The notes beneath the pieces were generated by a model that had not been told where the DNA came from, made no database searches, and saw only the letters and a list, made by a program, of their open reading frames with translations. Shown in pieces: positions 18,346-26,987 of a DNA stretch of 34,530 nucleotides (positions are counted from its first letter, which is position 1; the number at the start of each line of letters is the position of its first letter). The translations under genes were made by a program, and so were the position numbers. The stretch is taken from positions 1-34,530 of the forward strand of contig PNMH01000040.1 of the NCBI GenBank assembly GCA_013823505.1. The letters run 5' to 3'. This DNA is from Polaromonas sp. (lineage in GTDB: Bacteria > Pseudomonadota > Gammaproteobacteria > Burkholderiales > Burkholderiaceae).

Positions 18346-18549
18346 TCAGAGGGGAACCTTCTTGAGCATTTCCAGGCCGATCTTGCCTTCGGCAATTTCG
18401 CGCAACGCGGTTACGCCGGGCTTGTTCTTGCTTTCAATCTTGGGTGCATGGCCTTGGCTCAGCATGCGTGCGCGGTAGGTGGCTGCCAAAACGAGTTGAA
18501 AGCGGTTGGGGATCTTTTCCAGACAATCTTCGACGGTGATGCGTGCCAT
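18346..18549 (-). CDS. rpoZ: RNA polymerase omega subunit
   Basis: A 67-residue subunit that wraps the beta-prime C-terminus and, in E. coli, forms part of the ppGpp binding site of RNA polymerase. It starts with the hallmark [20 protein letters not shown], then [13 protein letters not shown], and ends [12 protein letters not shown]. It is shorter than E. coli omega (91 residues), as usual in betaproteobacteria. The start is chosen at 18549 because a GGAG lies upstream and homology begins there; the open frame continues further upstream without similarity. It lies 28 nt after gmk and upstream of spoT, so a ppGpp-sensing subunit and the ppGpp enzyme are neighbours. Confidence 0.96.
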   Translation of the reverse strand: MARITVEDCLEKIPNRFQLVLAATYRARMLSQGHAPKIESKNKPGVTALREIAEGKIGLEMLKKVPL

Positions 18550-18577
18550 GGGCGGGCTCCAGTAAACGGGCTTGGGG

Positions 18578-19198
18578 TCAGAGGATGTTGAGCGCTTTGA
18601 AGGTATCGCCGCGGGCGATACGCTGGGCGGCGAACTTGAGCCGCTGGGCATGGACGATGGCCTTGAGATCAAACAGGGCCCGCTCGAACAACTCATTGAT
18701 TATAACGAAGTCGAATTCTTGGGCATGCGCGACTTCGGCCGCGGCGTTCTGCAGACGCAGTTCGATCACCTCGGCCGTGTCCTCGGCCCGGCGCTCCAGC
18801 CGCGAGCGCAGCTCCTCCCAGCTCGGAGGCAGGATGAAGACCAGCACCGCATTGGGGAAGATGCGCTTGACCTGGATGGCGCCCTGGAAGTCGATTTCCA
18901 GCACGACATCGGCTCCCTGGGCCATGCGCTGCTCAATGGCCATCTTGGAGGTGCCGTAGCGGTTGCCATGCACCATGGCCCACTCCAGGAACGATCCCTG
19001 GATCACCATTTGGTCGAAGGTTTCCTTGCTGACAAAGTAGTACTCGCGGCCGTGCAGTTCCTGTCCCCTGGGTGGACGGGTGGTGTGTGAGATAGAGGGC
19101 ACGACGCGCGAGTCGAGTTCCATCAAGGCCTTGACCAGGCTGGATTTGCCAGCCCCACTGGGGGCTGCGACGACGAACAGGTTTCCGGGGTATTCCAT
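18578..19198 (-). CDS. gmk: Guanylate kinase
   Basis: A 206-residue enzyme that phosphorylates GMP/dGMP to GDP/dGDP. The P-loop APSGAGKSS starts at residue 12, followed by [22 protein letters not shown] with the GMP-binding Ser/Arg/Tyr residues, then VLEIDFQGA and the lid region [10 protein letters not shown]. Length equals E. coli Gmk (207). The start codon lies 2 nt after the yicC stop. In this operon it supplies guanine nucleotides next to rpoZ and spoT, matching the gamma/betaproteobacterial gmk-rpoZ-spoT cluster. Confidence 0.97.
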   Translation of the reverse strand: MEYPGNLFVVAAPSGAGKSSLVKALMELDSRVVPSISHTTRPPRGQELHGREYYFVSKETFDQMVIQGSFLEWAMVHGNRYGTSKMAIEQRMAQGADVVLEIDFQGAIQVKRIFPNAVLVFILPPSWEELRSRLERRAEDTAEVIELRLQNAAAEVAHAQEFDFVIINELFERALFDLKAIVHAQRLKFAAQRIARGDTFKALNIL

Positions 19199-19200
19199 GC

Positions 19201-20133
19201 TTATTCGATGTTCTGGACTTGCTCGCGCATCTGTTCAATGAGCACTTTCATGTCCACCGAGATGCGCGTGAGTTCGAGGTTGGATGACTTCGAACCCAAG
19301 GTGTTGGCTTCGCGGTGCAACTCCTGGATCAGGAAGTCCAGCCGTTTGCCGACTTCGGCGCCTTTCTTGATCAACCGCTCGATTTCGGTCAGGTGCGAGT
19401 CGAGCCGGGTGAGTTCTTCGGCCACATCGATGCGGATGGCAAATGCGGTGGCTTCGGTCAGGGCCCTGTCATTGGCCATGTCGGACGTGACCGTGTTGCC
19501 GGTGGCCGAAGGAGAGCCCGCGGCAAGCGCCTCGTTCCAGCGGTCGATGAATCGCTGGCGCTGCTGGGCCACGAGTTGTGGAATGAGGGGCTGCGCATCC
19601 TTGGCCAGTTGTCGCAGCTGACCCAGGCGGTCCAGCAACATGGCCGCCAGGCGTTTGCCTTCGCGCTCGCGCGCATCCATGAGGTTGTTGATCGCGGTCT
19701 CGGCCAGCGACTGCAGTCCCTCGTTGAGCTCGCCGGGGTTGCCCTGCTGGCGTGAAGTCAGGTTCAGCACTTCGGCCACCGACAGGGGATTGGCTGTGGG
19801 CAGCCATGCGCGAACGTTGTCCTGCAAGCCGACGAGCTTCTGCAGTTCCAGCGCGCTGGGCGAGCGTGGACTGGCGTCGCTGCGGCCCTCGATCCAGGCG
19901 CGTACCTCGACCTTGCCGCGTTTGAGGCGCGCGGTCAGCAGTTCGCGCAGCGCTGGCTCCGAGCCGCGCAGATCGTCAGGGAGCTTGAAAGTGAGGTCGA
20001 GAAATCGGCTGTTGACCGAACGGATCTCCAGACCGAGCCCTGGTTTCGAATCGCGCGCCGGCTCTGCGTTCGCGGCCGTTGCGGGCCCGCCCAAGTGGGC
20101 CGTTGCATAGCCGGTCATGCTGTAAACTGCCAT
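19201..20133 (-). CDS. yicC: YicC-family endoribonuclease
   Basis: A 310-residue protein of the YicC/YloC family. It begins [12 protein letters not shown], the family's N-terminal SMTGYA signature, and shows [22 protein letters not shown]. The DUF1732-type C-terminal region is [19 protein letters not shown], then [22 protein letters not shown] and [16 protein letters not shown]. YicC proteins are endoribonucleases that in E. coli promote decay of the sRNA RyhB with PNPase. The start at 20133 is chosen because the signature begins there; the frame is open further upstream. It is the first gene of yicC-gmk-rpoZ, divergent from the kinase operon whose third gene is another RNase (rph), with 61 nt between start codons. 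Confidence 0.93.
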   Translation of the reverse strand: MAVYSMTGYATAHLGGPATAANAEPARDSKPGLGLEIRSVNSRFLDLTFKLPDDLRGSEPALRELLTARLKRGKVEVRAWIEGRSDASPRSPSALELQKLVGLQDNVRAWLPTANPLSVAEVLNLTSRQQGNPGELNEGLQSLAETAINNLMDAREREGKRLAAMLLDRLGQLRQLAKDAQPLIPQLVAQQRQRFIDRWNEALAAGSPSATGNTVTSDMANDRALTEATAFAIRIDVAEELTRLDSHLTEIERLIKKGAEVGKRLDFLIQELHREANTLGSKSSNLELTRISVDMKVLIEQMREQVQNIE

Positions 20134-20194
20134 TGCACTTCGCCCGTCAGGTTGAGTGGTCCAAAACGAGGCGTTCCGGAAACCATCCCGAATT

Positions 20195-21202
20195 ATGTCA
20201 AAGGTCAAACCCGCACCGCTCCCGCCGGACACCGTGATTGGCGGCTACCGCATCGTTCGCAAGTTGGCAGCCGGGGGGTTTGGCGTTGTTTACCTCGCGG
20301 TGGATACCGAAGGCCAGCAGGTCGCCGTCAAGGAATACCTCCCTTCATCACTCGCATCACGCGGTCCCGGCGAACTGTTGCCACAGGTGCAGCCCGAGAA
20401 ACTCTCGCTCTATCGTCTGGGTTTGAAGAGCTTCTTTGAAGAAGGTCGGGCGCTCGCCCAGATTTCTCACGCCTCCGTGGTGAGCGTTCTCAATTTTTTC
20501 CGCGAGAACGAGACCGTGTACATGGTCATGAACTTCCTGGAAGGCGCTTCGCTGCAGGAATTCATCATCACGGCGCGTGAGCAGAAAAAGCAGAAGGTCT
20601 TTCGCGAATCGACCATCCGTTCCCTCTACGACGAGGTCTTGCGCGGTCTTCGCATCGTTCACCAGCACAAGATGCTGCATCTGGACATCAAGCCAGCCAA
20701 CATCTTCGTGACCGACGACAACCGCTCGGTTCTGATCGACTTCGGAGCCGCCCGCGAGGTGCTGAGCAAGGAAGGCAACTTCATTCGCCCCATGTACACG
20801 CCTGGATTTGCTGCGCCGGAGATGTACCGGCGCGATTCCAGCATGGGTCCCTGGACCGACATTTATGCGATCGGTGCCTGCATTTACGCCAGCATGCAGG
20901 GCTATCCGCCGAACGACGCGCCGCAGCGGCTGGAGAAGGACCGCCTGTCGTTGGCGCTCTCCCGCTTGCGCGGCGTCTACTCTGACAACCTGATCGAGGT
21001 GGTCGAATGGTGCATGTCGCTGGATCCCTTGTCGCGTCCGCAATCGGTGTTTGCGCTGCAGAAAGAACTCAGCCGCGAGACCGAACGCAGTTACACGAAG
21101 CTCACCGTGGCCGAAAAAATGCGGTTGCAGTTTGACAACATCGTGTCGGACAACAAGAAATCCCTGCGGAAATCCACCAACGCCGGCACCAAGTTTCGAT
21201 GA
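20195..21202 (+). CDS. Eukaryotic-like Ser/Thr protein kinase (soluble)
   Basis: A 335-residue Hanks-type kinase. The kinase core spans about 13-300: Gly-rich loop LAAGGFGVVY (24-33), ATP-anchoring K46 in VAVKEYLP, catalytic loop HLDIKPAN (162-169; HLD instead of HRD), DFG at 182-184, and the APE-like FAAPEMY. The tail after about 300 is short and charged, with no transmembrane segment and no PASTA or other sensor domain, so it is probably cytosolic. The KEYLP variant is seen in a proteobacterial kinase subgroup. The ATG at 20195 puts the kinase fold right after the N-terminus; an earlier ATG at 20156 is possible. Its stop overlaps the phosphatase start (ATGA), so kinase and phosphatase are coupled. 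No type VI secretion genes are nearby. Substrates unknown. Confidence 0.93.
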   Translation: MSKVKPAPLPPDTVIGGYRIVRKLAAGGFGVVYLAVDTEGQQVAVKEYLPSSLASRGPGELLPQVQPEKLSLYRLGLKSFFEEGRALAQISHASVVSVLNFFRENETVYMVMNFLEGASLQEFIITAREQKKQKVFRESTIRSLYDEVLRGLRIVHQHKMLHLDIKPANIFVTDDNRSVLIDFGAAREVLSKEGNFIRPMYTPGFAAPEMYRRDSSMGPWTDIYAIGACIYASMQGYPPNDAPQRLEKDRLSLALSRLRGVYSDNLIEVVEWCMSLDPLSRPQSVFALQKELSRETERSYTKLTVAEKMRLQFDNIVSDNKKSLRKSTNAGTKFR

Positions 21203-22098
21203 AATTTTCGGTCTATCAGATCAGCCGCCAGGGTGGGCGGGAGCGCAATGAAGACCGCATGGGCTATGCCTACACCCGCGAATCCGGTTTGTTTGTGCTC
21301 GCTGATGGCATGGGCGGACACCCCGAAGGCGCGATGGCGGCACAGCTCGCCTTGCAGACTTTCTCGGCCTACTTTCAGAAGGCGGCCAATCCCACGGTGA
21401 GGGAAGTGCCGGAGTTCTTGTCCAGCGCGCTCATGGCCGCGCACCACCAGATCATTCGCTACGCCGCCGAGAAGGGCATGCTGGACACGCCACGCACCAC
21501 GCTGGTGGCGTCCGTCATGGAGCGGGGCCACGTGTATTGGGTGCACTGTGGCGACTCGCGCTTGTACGTGGTGCGCAACGGCGAGATGCTCACGCGCACA
21601 CGCGACCACTCCTACATGGAGCAGCAGGCCCATTTGGGTCGCGCCACCGAGCACATCAACCGCAACATCCTGTTCACCTGCCTGGGCTCACCGGCCAAGC
21701 CGGTCTTTGACCTGTCGGGCCCGGTGCAACTGATGCAGGGCGACCGCGTTCTGTTGTGCTCCGACGGTTTGTGGGGCACGGTGTCCGATGAAGAGATCAC
21801 GTCCGAGTTGTCCAAGCGCCCGCTGGAGCAGGCGGTTCCCGAGCTCGTGGAGCTCGCGCTCAAGCGCGGCGGTCCGCGCTGCGACAACGTGACCGTGCTC
21901 GCCATGGAATGGGAGACGGCTGACGAGTTCCAGAGCACCCGTGTGTCCACTGAGGACATCGAAGAAGGCGTGTTCGCCTCCACCATCCAGTCGGGCACGC
22001 CCGACTCGACCATGGAAGATCTGGACGACGCGGCGATCGAACAATCGATCGCCGAGATCAACGAAGCGATTCGCCGCACGGCCGAACGCAACACCTGA
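21199..22098 (+). CDS. PP2C-family Ser/Thr protein phosphatase
   Basis: A 299-residue metal-dependent phosphatase, presumed to reverse phosphorylation by the kinase encoded immediately upstream. Metal-binding motifs of the PPM fold are present: RNEDR with D19, LADGMGG with D36 and G37, VHCGDSRLYV, LLCSDGLWGTVSD and CDNVTVLAM. The catalytic domain ends near residue 240; the final 60 residues are acidic and Thr/Ser-rich (STEDIEEGVFASTIQ...SIAEINEAIRR) and may be a regulatory tail or a kinase substrate. There is no signal peptide or membrane segment. The start overlaps the kinase stop by 4 nt and rph follows 9 nt after the stop, so five genes appear to be one unit. Confidence 0.94.
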   Translation: MKFSVYQISRQGGRERNEDRMGYAYTRESGLFVLADGMGGHPEGAMAAQLALQTFSAYFQKAANPTVREVPEFLSSALMAAHHQIIRYAAEKGMLDTPRTTLVASVMERGHVYWVHCGDSRLYVVRNGEMLTRTRDHSYMEQQAHLGRATEHINRNILFTCLGSPAKPVFDLSGPVQLMQGDRVLLCSDGLWGTVSDEEITSELSKRPLEQAVPELVELALKRGGPRCDNVTVLAMEWETADEFQSTRVSTEDIEEGVFASTIQSGTPDSTMEDLDDAAIEQSIAEINEAIRRTAERNT

Positions 22099-22107
22099 GG
22101 TTTTCCC

Positions 22108-22845
22108 ATGAGCAATGTCTCCCGACCCGGCCAACGGGCCGTTGATGCCCTGCGCCCTGTGCGCATCACCCGCAGCTACACCATGCACGCCGAAGGCTCG
22201 GTGCTGATCGAGTTCGGTCACACCAAGGTGCTGTGCACCGCCTCGGTTGAAGAGAAGGTGCCGCCGCACAAGCGCGGCAGCGGCGAAGGTTGGGTGACGG
22301 CGGAGTACGGCATGTTGCCGCGCGCCACGCACACCCGCAGCGACCGCGAAGCCGCCAAAGGAAAACAGAGTGGCCGCACGCAGGAAATTCAGCGCCTGAT
22401 CGGCCGATCGCTGCGCGCGGTGTTCGACCTCAAGGCGCTGGGTGAGCGCACGATTTCGCTCGACTGCGATGTGATCCAGGCCGACGGCGGCACCCGCACC
22501 GCGAGCATCACCGGCGCTTTTGTGGCCGCGCACGATGCGGTCTCGAAATTGATCGCTGACGGCAAGATTGCCGCATCGCCCATCAAGGATCACGTGGCTG
22601 CGATTTCGGTGGGCATTCTCCAGGGCACGCCGCTGCTCGATCTGGAGTACGTCGAAGACTCGGCCTGCGACACCGACATGAACGTGGTGATGACCGGCGC
22701 CGGCCATTTCGTGGAAGTGCAGGGCACTGCCGAGGGCGTGGCCTTCACGCGCCGTGAGATGGACTCGTTGCTGGCTTTGGCCGAAAAGGGCATTGGTGAA
22801 TTGGTGGCCCTGCAGCGCAGTTCGTTGGGTCTGAGCCCGGCATGA
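22108..22845 (+). CDS. rph: Ribonuclease PH
   Basis: A 245-residue phosphorolytic 3'-to-5' exoribonuclease that trims tRNA 3' ends and degrades structured RNA. Clear family motifs: [56 protein letters not shown] with the phosphate-binding Arg residues, the catalytic [21 protein letters not shown], and [15 protein letters not shown]. It is complete, unlike the frameshifted rph of E. coli K-12. It follows the PP2C phosphatase by 9 nt and overlaps rdgB by 4 nt (ATGA). Confidence 0.98.
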   Translation: MSNVSRPGQRAVDALRPVRITRSYTMHAEGSVLIEFGHTKVLCTASVEEKVPPHKRGSGEGWVTAEYGMLPRATHTRSDREAAKGKQSGRTQEIQRLIGRSLRAVFDLKALGERTISLDCDVIQADGGTRTASITGAFVAAHDAVSKLIADGKIAASPIKDHVAAISVGILQGTPLLDLEYVEDSACDTDMNVVMTGAGHFVEVQGTAEGVAFTRREMDSLLALAEKGIGELVALQRSSLGLSPA

Positions 22846-23465
22846 AACTGGTTCTGGCCTCCAACAACCAAGGCAAACTCGCCGAGCTGCAGGCGCTGTT
22901 CGCCCCGCTCGGCATCGAGCTGGTGCGTCAGGCCGACCTGAACATTCCCGAAGCGCCCGAGCCGCACCGCACCTTTGTGGAGAACGCGCTGGCCAAGGCG
23001 CGCCACGCCGCGCAGATCAGCGGTCTGCCGGCCCTGGCTGACGATGCCGGGCTGTGTGTCGAGGTCTTCGGGGGTTTGCCGGGTGTGGACACAGCCTTCT
23101 ACGCCACGCAGTTTGGCTACGAGAAGGGCGACGACAACAACGTGATGGCGTTGCTCGAGCAGATGCAGGGTATTCAAGACCGTCGCGCCGCGCTGGTGAG
23201 CACCTTGGTGGCCTTGCGCAGCGCCGACGACCCGGAGCCGCTGGTGGCCACCGGCCGGGCGCCGGGTCTCATCACACACAAGCCCATCGGCGAAAACGGT
23301 TTCGGCTTCGACCCGGTCATGTTTCTGCCAGCGTTTGGCAAGACCTTCGCCGAACTGCCCACCGAGGTGAAGAATGCCCACAGCCACCGAGGCCGTGCAT
23401 CGCAACAGATGCTGGAGCTGATGCGCGAGCGCTGGTTCGCGCCGACACCAGCCAACGCACCATGA
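22842..23465 (+). CDS. rdgB: dITP/XTP pyrophosphatase (RdgB/HAM1 family)
   Basis: A 207-residue house-cleaning enzyme that hydrolyses non-canonical purine nucleoside triphosphates (dITP, XTP) to the monophosphate, preventing their incorporation. Motifs: [18 protein letters not shown] at the N-terminus, [36 protein letters not shown] (DDAG where most members have DDSG) and [22 protein letters not shown] near the C-terminus. Length is normal (E. coli 197). Start and stop both take part in 4-nt overlaps with rph and hemW. rph-rdgB-hemW adjacency is common in proteobacteria. Confidence 0.97.
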   Translation: MKLVLASNNQGKLAELQALFAPLGIELVRQADLNIPEAPEPHRTFVENALAKARHAAQISGLPALADDAGLCVEVFGGLPGVDTAFYATQFGYEKGDDNNVMALLEQMQGIQDRRAALVSTLVALRSADDPEPLVATGRAPGLITHKPIGENGFGFDPVMFLPAFGKTFAELPTEVKNAHSHRGRASQQMLELMRERWFAPTPANAP

Positions 23466-24736
23466 GTGATGGCCGGCCGGTGTCCTGGCCCGGTGGTTTG
23501 CCCGGCCGCAAGTCGGCCCAACCCGAGGCGCCCTGGAACGATGTGCGCCACTGGATGCGCCCCGGCACGCTGCAGCTGCAAAGTCTGCCGCCGCTCTCGC
23601 TCTACATCCACCTGCCGTGGTGCTTGAAGAAATGCCCGTACTGTGATTTCAATTCACACGAATGGAGCGCAACGTCTGAGCCCGGCCAGCCGGTGCCCGA
23701 GGCGCACTACCTGGACGCCTTGCGCGCCGACCTCGAAGCCTCGCTGCCCCTGATCTGGGGCCGCACGGTGCACAGCGTGTTCATCGGCGGCGGCACACCC
23801 AGCCTGTTTTCGCCCCAGTCCATCGACCGCCTGCTGGGCGACGTGCGCGCGCTGCTGCGGCTCGATGCCGATGCCGAGATCACGCTGGAAGCCAACCCGG
23901 GCACCTTCGAGAAAGACCGCTTCCGCGCGTTTCGCGAAGCGGGCGTGACGCGTCTGTCCATCGGTGTGCAGAGCTTCAACGATGCGCACCTGAAGGCGCT
24001 GGGTCGCGTCCACGACCGTGACCAGGCCTTGGCTGCGGTGGAGGAGGCTGCGCAGGCCTTCGACACGTTCAACCTGGACCTCATGTACGCGCTGCCCGGG
24101 CAAACACTGGCCGATTGCGAAGCCGATGTGCGCACGGCGCTGGCCTTCTCGCCGCCGCACATTTCCATCTACCACCTCACGCTGGAGCCCAACACCTACT
24201 TTGCGAAGTACCCGCCGGCCCTGCCACCCGAAGACGAGGCCTGGGACATGTTGGACCGCATCACCGAGCTCACGGGTGAGGCGGGGCTGCAGCGCTACGA
24301 GGTGTCGGCCTACGCGCGCCCCGGGCATCGAAGCTGGCACAACACCAACTACTGGCAGTTTGGTGACTACCTGGGCATTGGCGCGGGTGCGCACAGCAAG
24401 CTGAGCTTTGCCCACCGCGTGGGACGTCCGGTGCGCGTGCGTGAGCCGCGCCTGTACATGGAGCGCGCGCTGGCGGGCAACGCGGTGGTGAGTGCCGATG
24501 AGGTCCCGCGCAAAGCGCTGCCGTTCGAGTTCATGCTCAACGCCTTCCGCCTCAAGGAAGGCTTCAGCCTGCAGCAGTTCATGGAACGCACCGGCCTGCC
24601 GCTCTCCAGCATTGAAGCCGGGCTGGTGCTGGCGGCGCAGAAAGGACTGATCGAGCGCGACGCGGCCCGCGTGTGGCCCACCGAACGGGGCTTTGATTTC
24701 CTCAGCGACCTGCAGGAAATCTTTCTCGCAGACTGA
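23462..24736 (+). CDS. hemW: Radical SAM heme chaperone HemW
   Basis: A 424-residue radical SAM protein formerly annotated as oxygen-independent coproporphyrinogen III oxidase. The iron-sulfur motif is C54-x3-C58-x2-C61 in WCLKKCPYCDFNSH, followed by FIGGGTPSLFSPQ, TLEANPGTFE, RLSIGVQSFNDAHLKALGR and LDLMYALPGQT. The C-terminal HemN-like domain has FMLNAFRLKEGFSLQQF. An extra N-terminal segment of about 40 residues precedes the barrel. HemW binds heme and delivers it to partner proteins rather than making it; the extra cysteine of true HemN enzymes (CxxxCxxCxC) is absent (C61-D-F). The start overlaps the rdgB stop (ATGA). A GC hairpin at 24742-24758 lies just after the stop. Confidence 0.95.
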   Translation: MSDGRPVSWPGGLPGRKSAQPEAPWNDVRHWMRPGTLQLQSLPPLSLYIHLPWCLKKCPYCDFNSHEWSATSEPGQPVPEAHYLDALRADLEASLPLIWGRTVHSVFIGGGTPSLFSPQSIDRLLGDVRALLRLDADAEITLEANPGTFEKDRFRAFREAGVTRLSIGVQSFNDAHLKALGRVHDRDQALAAVEEAAQAFDTFNLDLMYALPGQTLADCEADVRTALAFSPPHISIYHLTLEPNTYFAKYPPALPPEDEAWDMLDRITELTGEAGLQRYEVSAYARPGHRSWHNTNYWQFGDYLGIGAGAHSKLSFAHRVGRPVRVREPRLYMERALAGNAVVSADEVPRKALPFEFMLNAFRLKEGFSLQQFMERTGLPLSSIEAGLVLAAQKGLIERDAARVWPTERGFDFLSDLQEIFLAD

Positions 24737-24741
24737 GGCCG

Positions 24742-24758
24742 CGCCGCCTCAGGCGGCG
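24742..24758. other. GC-rich hairpin at a convergent junction (hemW / sensor kinase)
   Basis: CGCCGCC and GGCGGCG arms with a TCA loop; the loop is the stop codon of the sensor kinase read on the minus strand. No U tract on either side, so it may protect 3' ends or act with Rho rather than as an intrinsic terminator. Confidence 0.45.
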
Positions 24759-26107
24759 TGCAGACTGAAGCCCACGCGCGTGGTGCCACCGCTCGACTCC
24801 GCGGCCGGAAAACCGTCGTGCATGCGTGCGATGGCCGCCACGATGGACAGGCCCAGCCCATGGTGCGGCTTCTCCAGCTCGCAACGCGACACGTCGGCGC
24901 GAAAGAAGCGGTCGAACAGACGCGGCAGGTGTTCGGCTTCGATCGAGGGGCCCGTGTTTTCCACCCACAGCCGCACGCTGTCGCCGGCTTCGCGCGCGAT
25001 GCGCACGCTCATTGTGGAGCCCTCGTCGGCGTATCGAATGGCGTTGCCCAGCAGATTGGACAAAGCGCGTTTGACCAGCGGCTCATCCACCGACAACGTC
25101 GTGTCGCCGTCGATCGTCACGCTCAAGCCGCGCTCTTCCATCGGCGCCTCGTGGAACTCCACCACCTGTTGCACCAGTTGCGCCAGGCTCACCGCCGCGC
25201 CACGCCGTGCCTTCACACCGCGGTCGGCTTGTGCGAGGAACAGCATGTCATTGACGATGGCGGCCATGCGGTGCAACTCTTCCAGGTTGGAGTGCAGGGT
25301 GTCTTCGAGCTCGCCCGCGCTGCGTTCGCGGCTCAGCGCCACCTCGGTATGACCAATCAGGTTGGTCAGCGGCGTGCGCAGCTCATGGGCGACATCGGCG
25401 TTGAAGCCCTCCAGCTGCACATAGGTGCGTTCCACGCGATGCATGAGGCCGTTGAACTGGTCGATCAGCGGCTGCAGTTCCTCCACCGGCTCGGCCAAGG
25501 TGAGCCGCTGCCCGAGGCGGCGTGCGTCGATGGCCTTGGTCTGCGCTGCCAGATCGATCAGGGGCCGCAGGCTGGAGCGCACCCGCCAGAAGGTGCCCCA
25601 GCCCACCAGCGCCGCGCCCGCCAGCACGGCGGCAATCAGCAGCAGGGCCATGCGCCGGGCGGTCTTGGCGTCTTGCGAACAATCCAGGATCAGTGTGCCC
25701 TGCAGGAGCCCGGCGTTGCCGGTGGATTGCACCGCGAAGGGCATCGCACGCGACACCGAGTTGGTCACGTCGAAGGTGGGTGCGTTGTCGCGGTAGAGCT
25801 CGCTGCCGTCGGCCCGGTTCACCTGGACAAAGGTGCCCGGGCGGCGCTCGGCCAGCCAGGCGAGTTTGGCTTTTACCTCGGCCTCGCCACCTTTGGCGTC
25901 GGCCTCACGCACCACGTCCACGAGGACCGCCGTGTAGCTGCGCAGCTCTTCTTCGTGCTTGGCGCTGAACAGCATGGTGGTGGCGCCGTAAATGATCGCC
26001 AGCAGCACGCCGAGCCCGATCACCGTCTGGATGGCCAGCAACAGCGACAGGCGCCGGCCGATGGAGTAGCCGCACGGCGCGTTGGCTGGCGTGGCCTGTG
26101 CACTCAT
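24749..26107 (-). CDS. CusS-like sensor histidine kinase
   Basis: A 452-residue inner-membrane kinase. Architecture: TM1 about 20-47, periplasmic sensor about 48-152, TM2 about 153-174, HAMP linker (RPLIDLAAQTKAI), HisKA box FNADVAHELRTPLTNL with H241, N box SNLLGNAIRYA, then VENTGPSIEAEHLPRLFDRFF and HGLGLSIV. The unusual G1 box (ENTGPSI for DNGxGI) and the EHLPRLFDRF segment are those of the CusS/CopS heavy-metal kinases, so copper or silver sensing is likely by family. The periplasmic domain shows no obvious Cys or His cluster, so the ligand is uncertain. The ATG at 26107 overlaps the response-regulator stop (ATGA), which fixes the start despite a longer open frame upstream. No efflux genes (cusCFBA) are in the window. 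Confidence 0.92.
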   Translation of the reverse strand: MSAQATPANAPCGYSIGRRLSLLLAIQTVIGLGVLLAIIYGATTMLFSAKHEEELRSYTAVLVDVVREADAKGGEAEVKAKLAWLAERRPGTFVQVNRADGSELYRDNAPTFDVTNSVSRAMPFAVQSTGNAGLLQGTLILDCSQDAKTARRMALLLIAAVLAGAALVGWGTFWRVRSSLRPLIDLAAQTKAIDARRLGQRLTLAEPVEELQPLIDQFNGLMHRVERTYVQLEGFNADVAHELRTPLTNLIGHTEVALSRERSAGELEDTLHSNLEELHRMAAIVNDMLFLAQADRGVKARRGAAVSLAQLVQQVVEFHEAPMEERGLSVTIDGDTTLSVDEPLVKRALSNLLGNAIRYADEGSTMSVRIAREAGDSVRLWVENTGPSIEAEHLPRLFDRFFRADVSRCELEKPHHGLGLSIVAAIARMHDGFPAAESSGGTTRVGFSLHAA

Positions 26108-26784
26108 GCCCGCTCCTCCAGCACATAGCCCATGCCGCGCACGTTGTGCAGCAGCTTGGGTTTGAACGGGTCGTCCATCTTGGAGCGCAGGCGACGCACC
26201 GCCACCTCCACCACGTTGGTGTCCGAATCGAAATTCATGTCCCACACCTGCTCGGCGATGGTGGTGCGCGACAGGATCTGGCCCTTGCGCCGGGCCAGCA
26301 GCGCGAGCAACGAAAACTCTTTGGCGGTGAGGTCCAGCCGCTGTCCTGCGCGCCACGCCTTGCGGCCAAGCAGGTCCATTTCGAGGTCGCACACCGCCAT
26401 GCGGGTGTTGCTCGCGTCGGTTGCCGCCGGGCCGCGGCGCAGCAGGGCACCCACTCGGGCCAGCAGTTCGGAGAAAGCAAACGGTTTGACGAGGTAGTCG
26501 TCGGCGCCGGCCTCCAGGCCTTGCACGCGGTCTTCCACGCGGTCGCGCGCGGTCAGCATGAGCACTGGCGTGCCGCGCTTCTGGCGCAGCGCCGACAGCA
26601 CGCCGAAACCGTCGATGCCCGGCAACATGATGTCGAGCACCACGAGCTGGTAGTCGCCTTCGAGCGCGAGGTAACGGCCCTCGATGCCGTCGCGCGCCAC
26701 GTCCACCGTGTAGCCGGCCTCGGACAGGCCGCGCTTGACGTAGTCGGCGATCTTGGCTTCGTCTTCAATGACCAGCACACGCAT
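26104..26784 (-). CDS. CusR/CopR-like OmpR-family response regulator
   Basis: A 226-residue DNA-binding regulator. The receiver domain has the acidic pocket E7-D8, phosphoacceptor D51 (LVVLDIMLPG), T78 in MLTARD and K100 (DDYLVKPF). The C-terminal winged helix starts near residue 135: LDLTAKEFSLLALLARRKGQILSRTTI, then DTNVVEVAVRRLRSKMDDPFKPKLLHNVRGMGYVLE, the form typical of heavy-metal regulators (CusR/CopR/CzcR). It is cotranscribed with the kinase downstream (ATGA). A CusR-box-like dyad lies in the intergenic region at 26870-26889, between this gene and the divergent DUF4148 gene, suggesting autoregulation and control of the neighbour. Confidence 0.93.
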   Translation of the reverse strand: MRVLVIEDEAKIADYVKRGLSEAGYTVDVARDGIEGRYLALEGDYQLVVLDIMLPGIDGFGVLSALRQKRGTPVLMLTARDRVEDRVQGLEAGADDYLVKPFAFSELLARVGALLRRGPAATDASNTRMAVCDLEMDLLGRKAWRAGQRLDLTAKEFSLLALLARRKGQILSRTTIAEQVWDMNFDSDTNVVEVAVRRLRSKMDDPFKPKLLHNVRGMGYVLEERA

Positions 26785-26869
26785 GGCAGGGATTCATCCA
26801 GGGGTTGAGTGCCGGGGAATGAGACCCCCGGGGCTGGTCTGGATTGTCCCGGAAACCGACTTTTTGCTG

Positions 26870-26889
26870 CATTACGAATTTGTCATTTT
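26870..26889. promoter_or_regulatory. CusR/CopR-box-like inverted repeat
   Basis: An imperfect dyad: ATTACGAATTTGTCAT (26871-26886) is symmetric at 12 of 16 positions. The right half TTGTCATTTT (26880-26889) equals the right half of the E. coli CusR box as I recall it (AAAATGACAA-N2-TTGTCATTTT); the left half matches only its core. It is located 85 bp from the response-regulator start and about 100 bp from the DUF4148 start. Confidence 0.55.
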
Positions 26890-26987
26890 GGCGTTCAGGA
26901 AACGACAAGCTCGGTTTCTAAAGTTCTTTCTGTGCCGAACACAGCGGCACACCCCACTCAACCCCAACGCTCTCACAAGGACTCATC

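Noticed and set aside
23054..23461. Upstream extension of hemW through rdgB in another frame
   Set aside because: The extension is out-of-frame rdgB sequence; the ATGA overlap at 23462 and HemW length fix the real start.
24758..26128. Long plus-strand open frame opposite the sensor kinase; similar long frames oppose spoT (17290-18591), recN, mutM and pth
   Set aside because: They mirror the codon pattern of the real genes in high-GC DNA, lack ribosome sites and encode His/Gln/Arg-rich sequence without domains.
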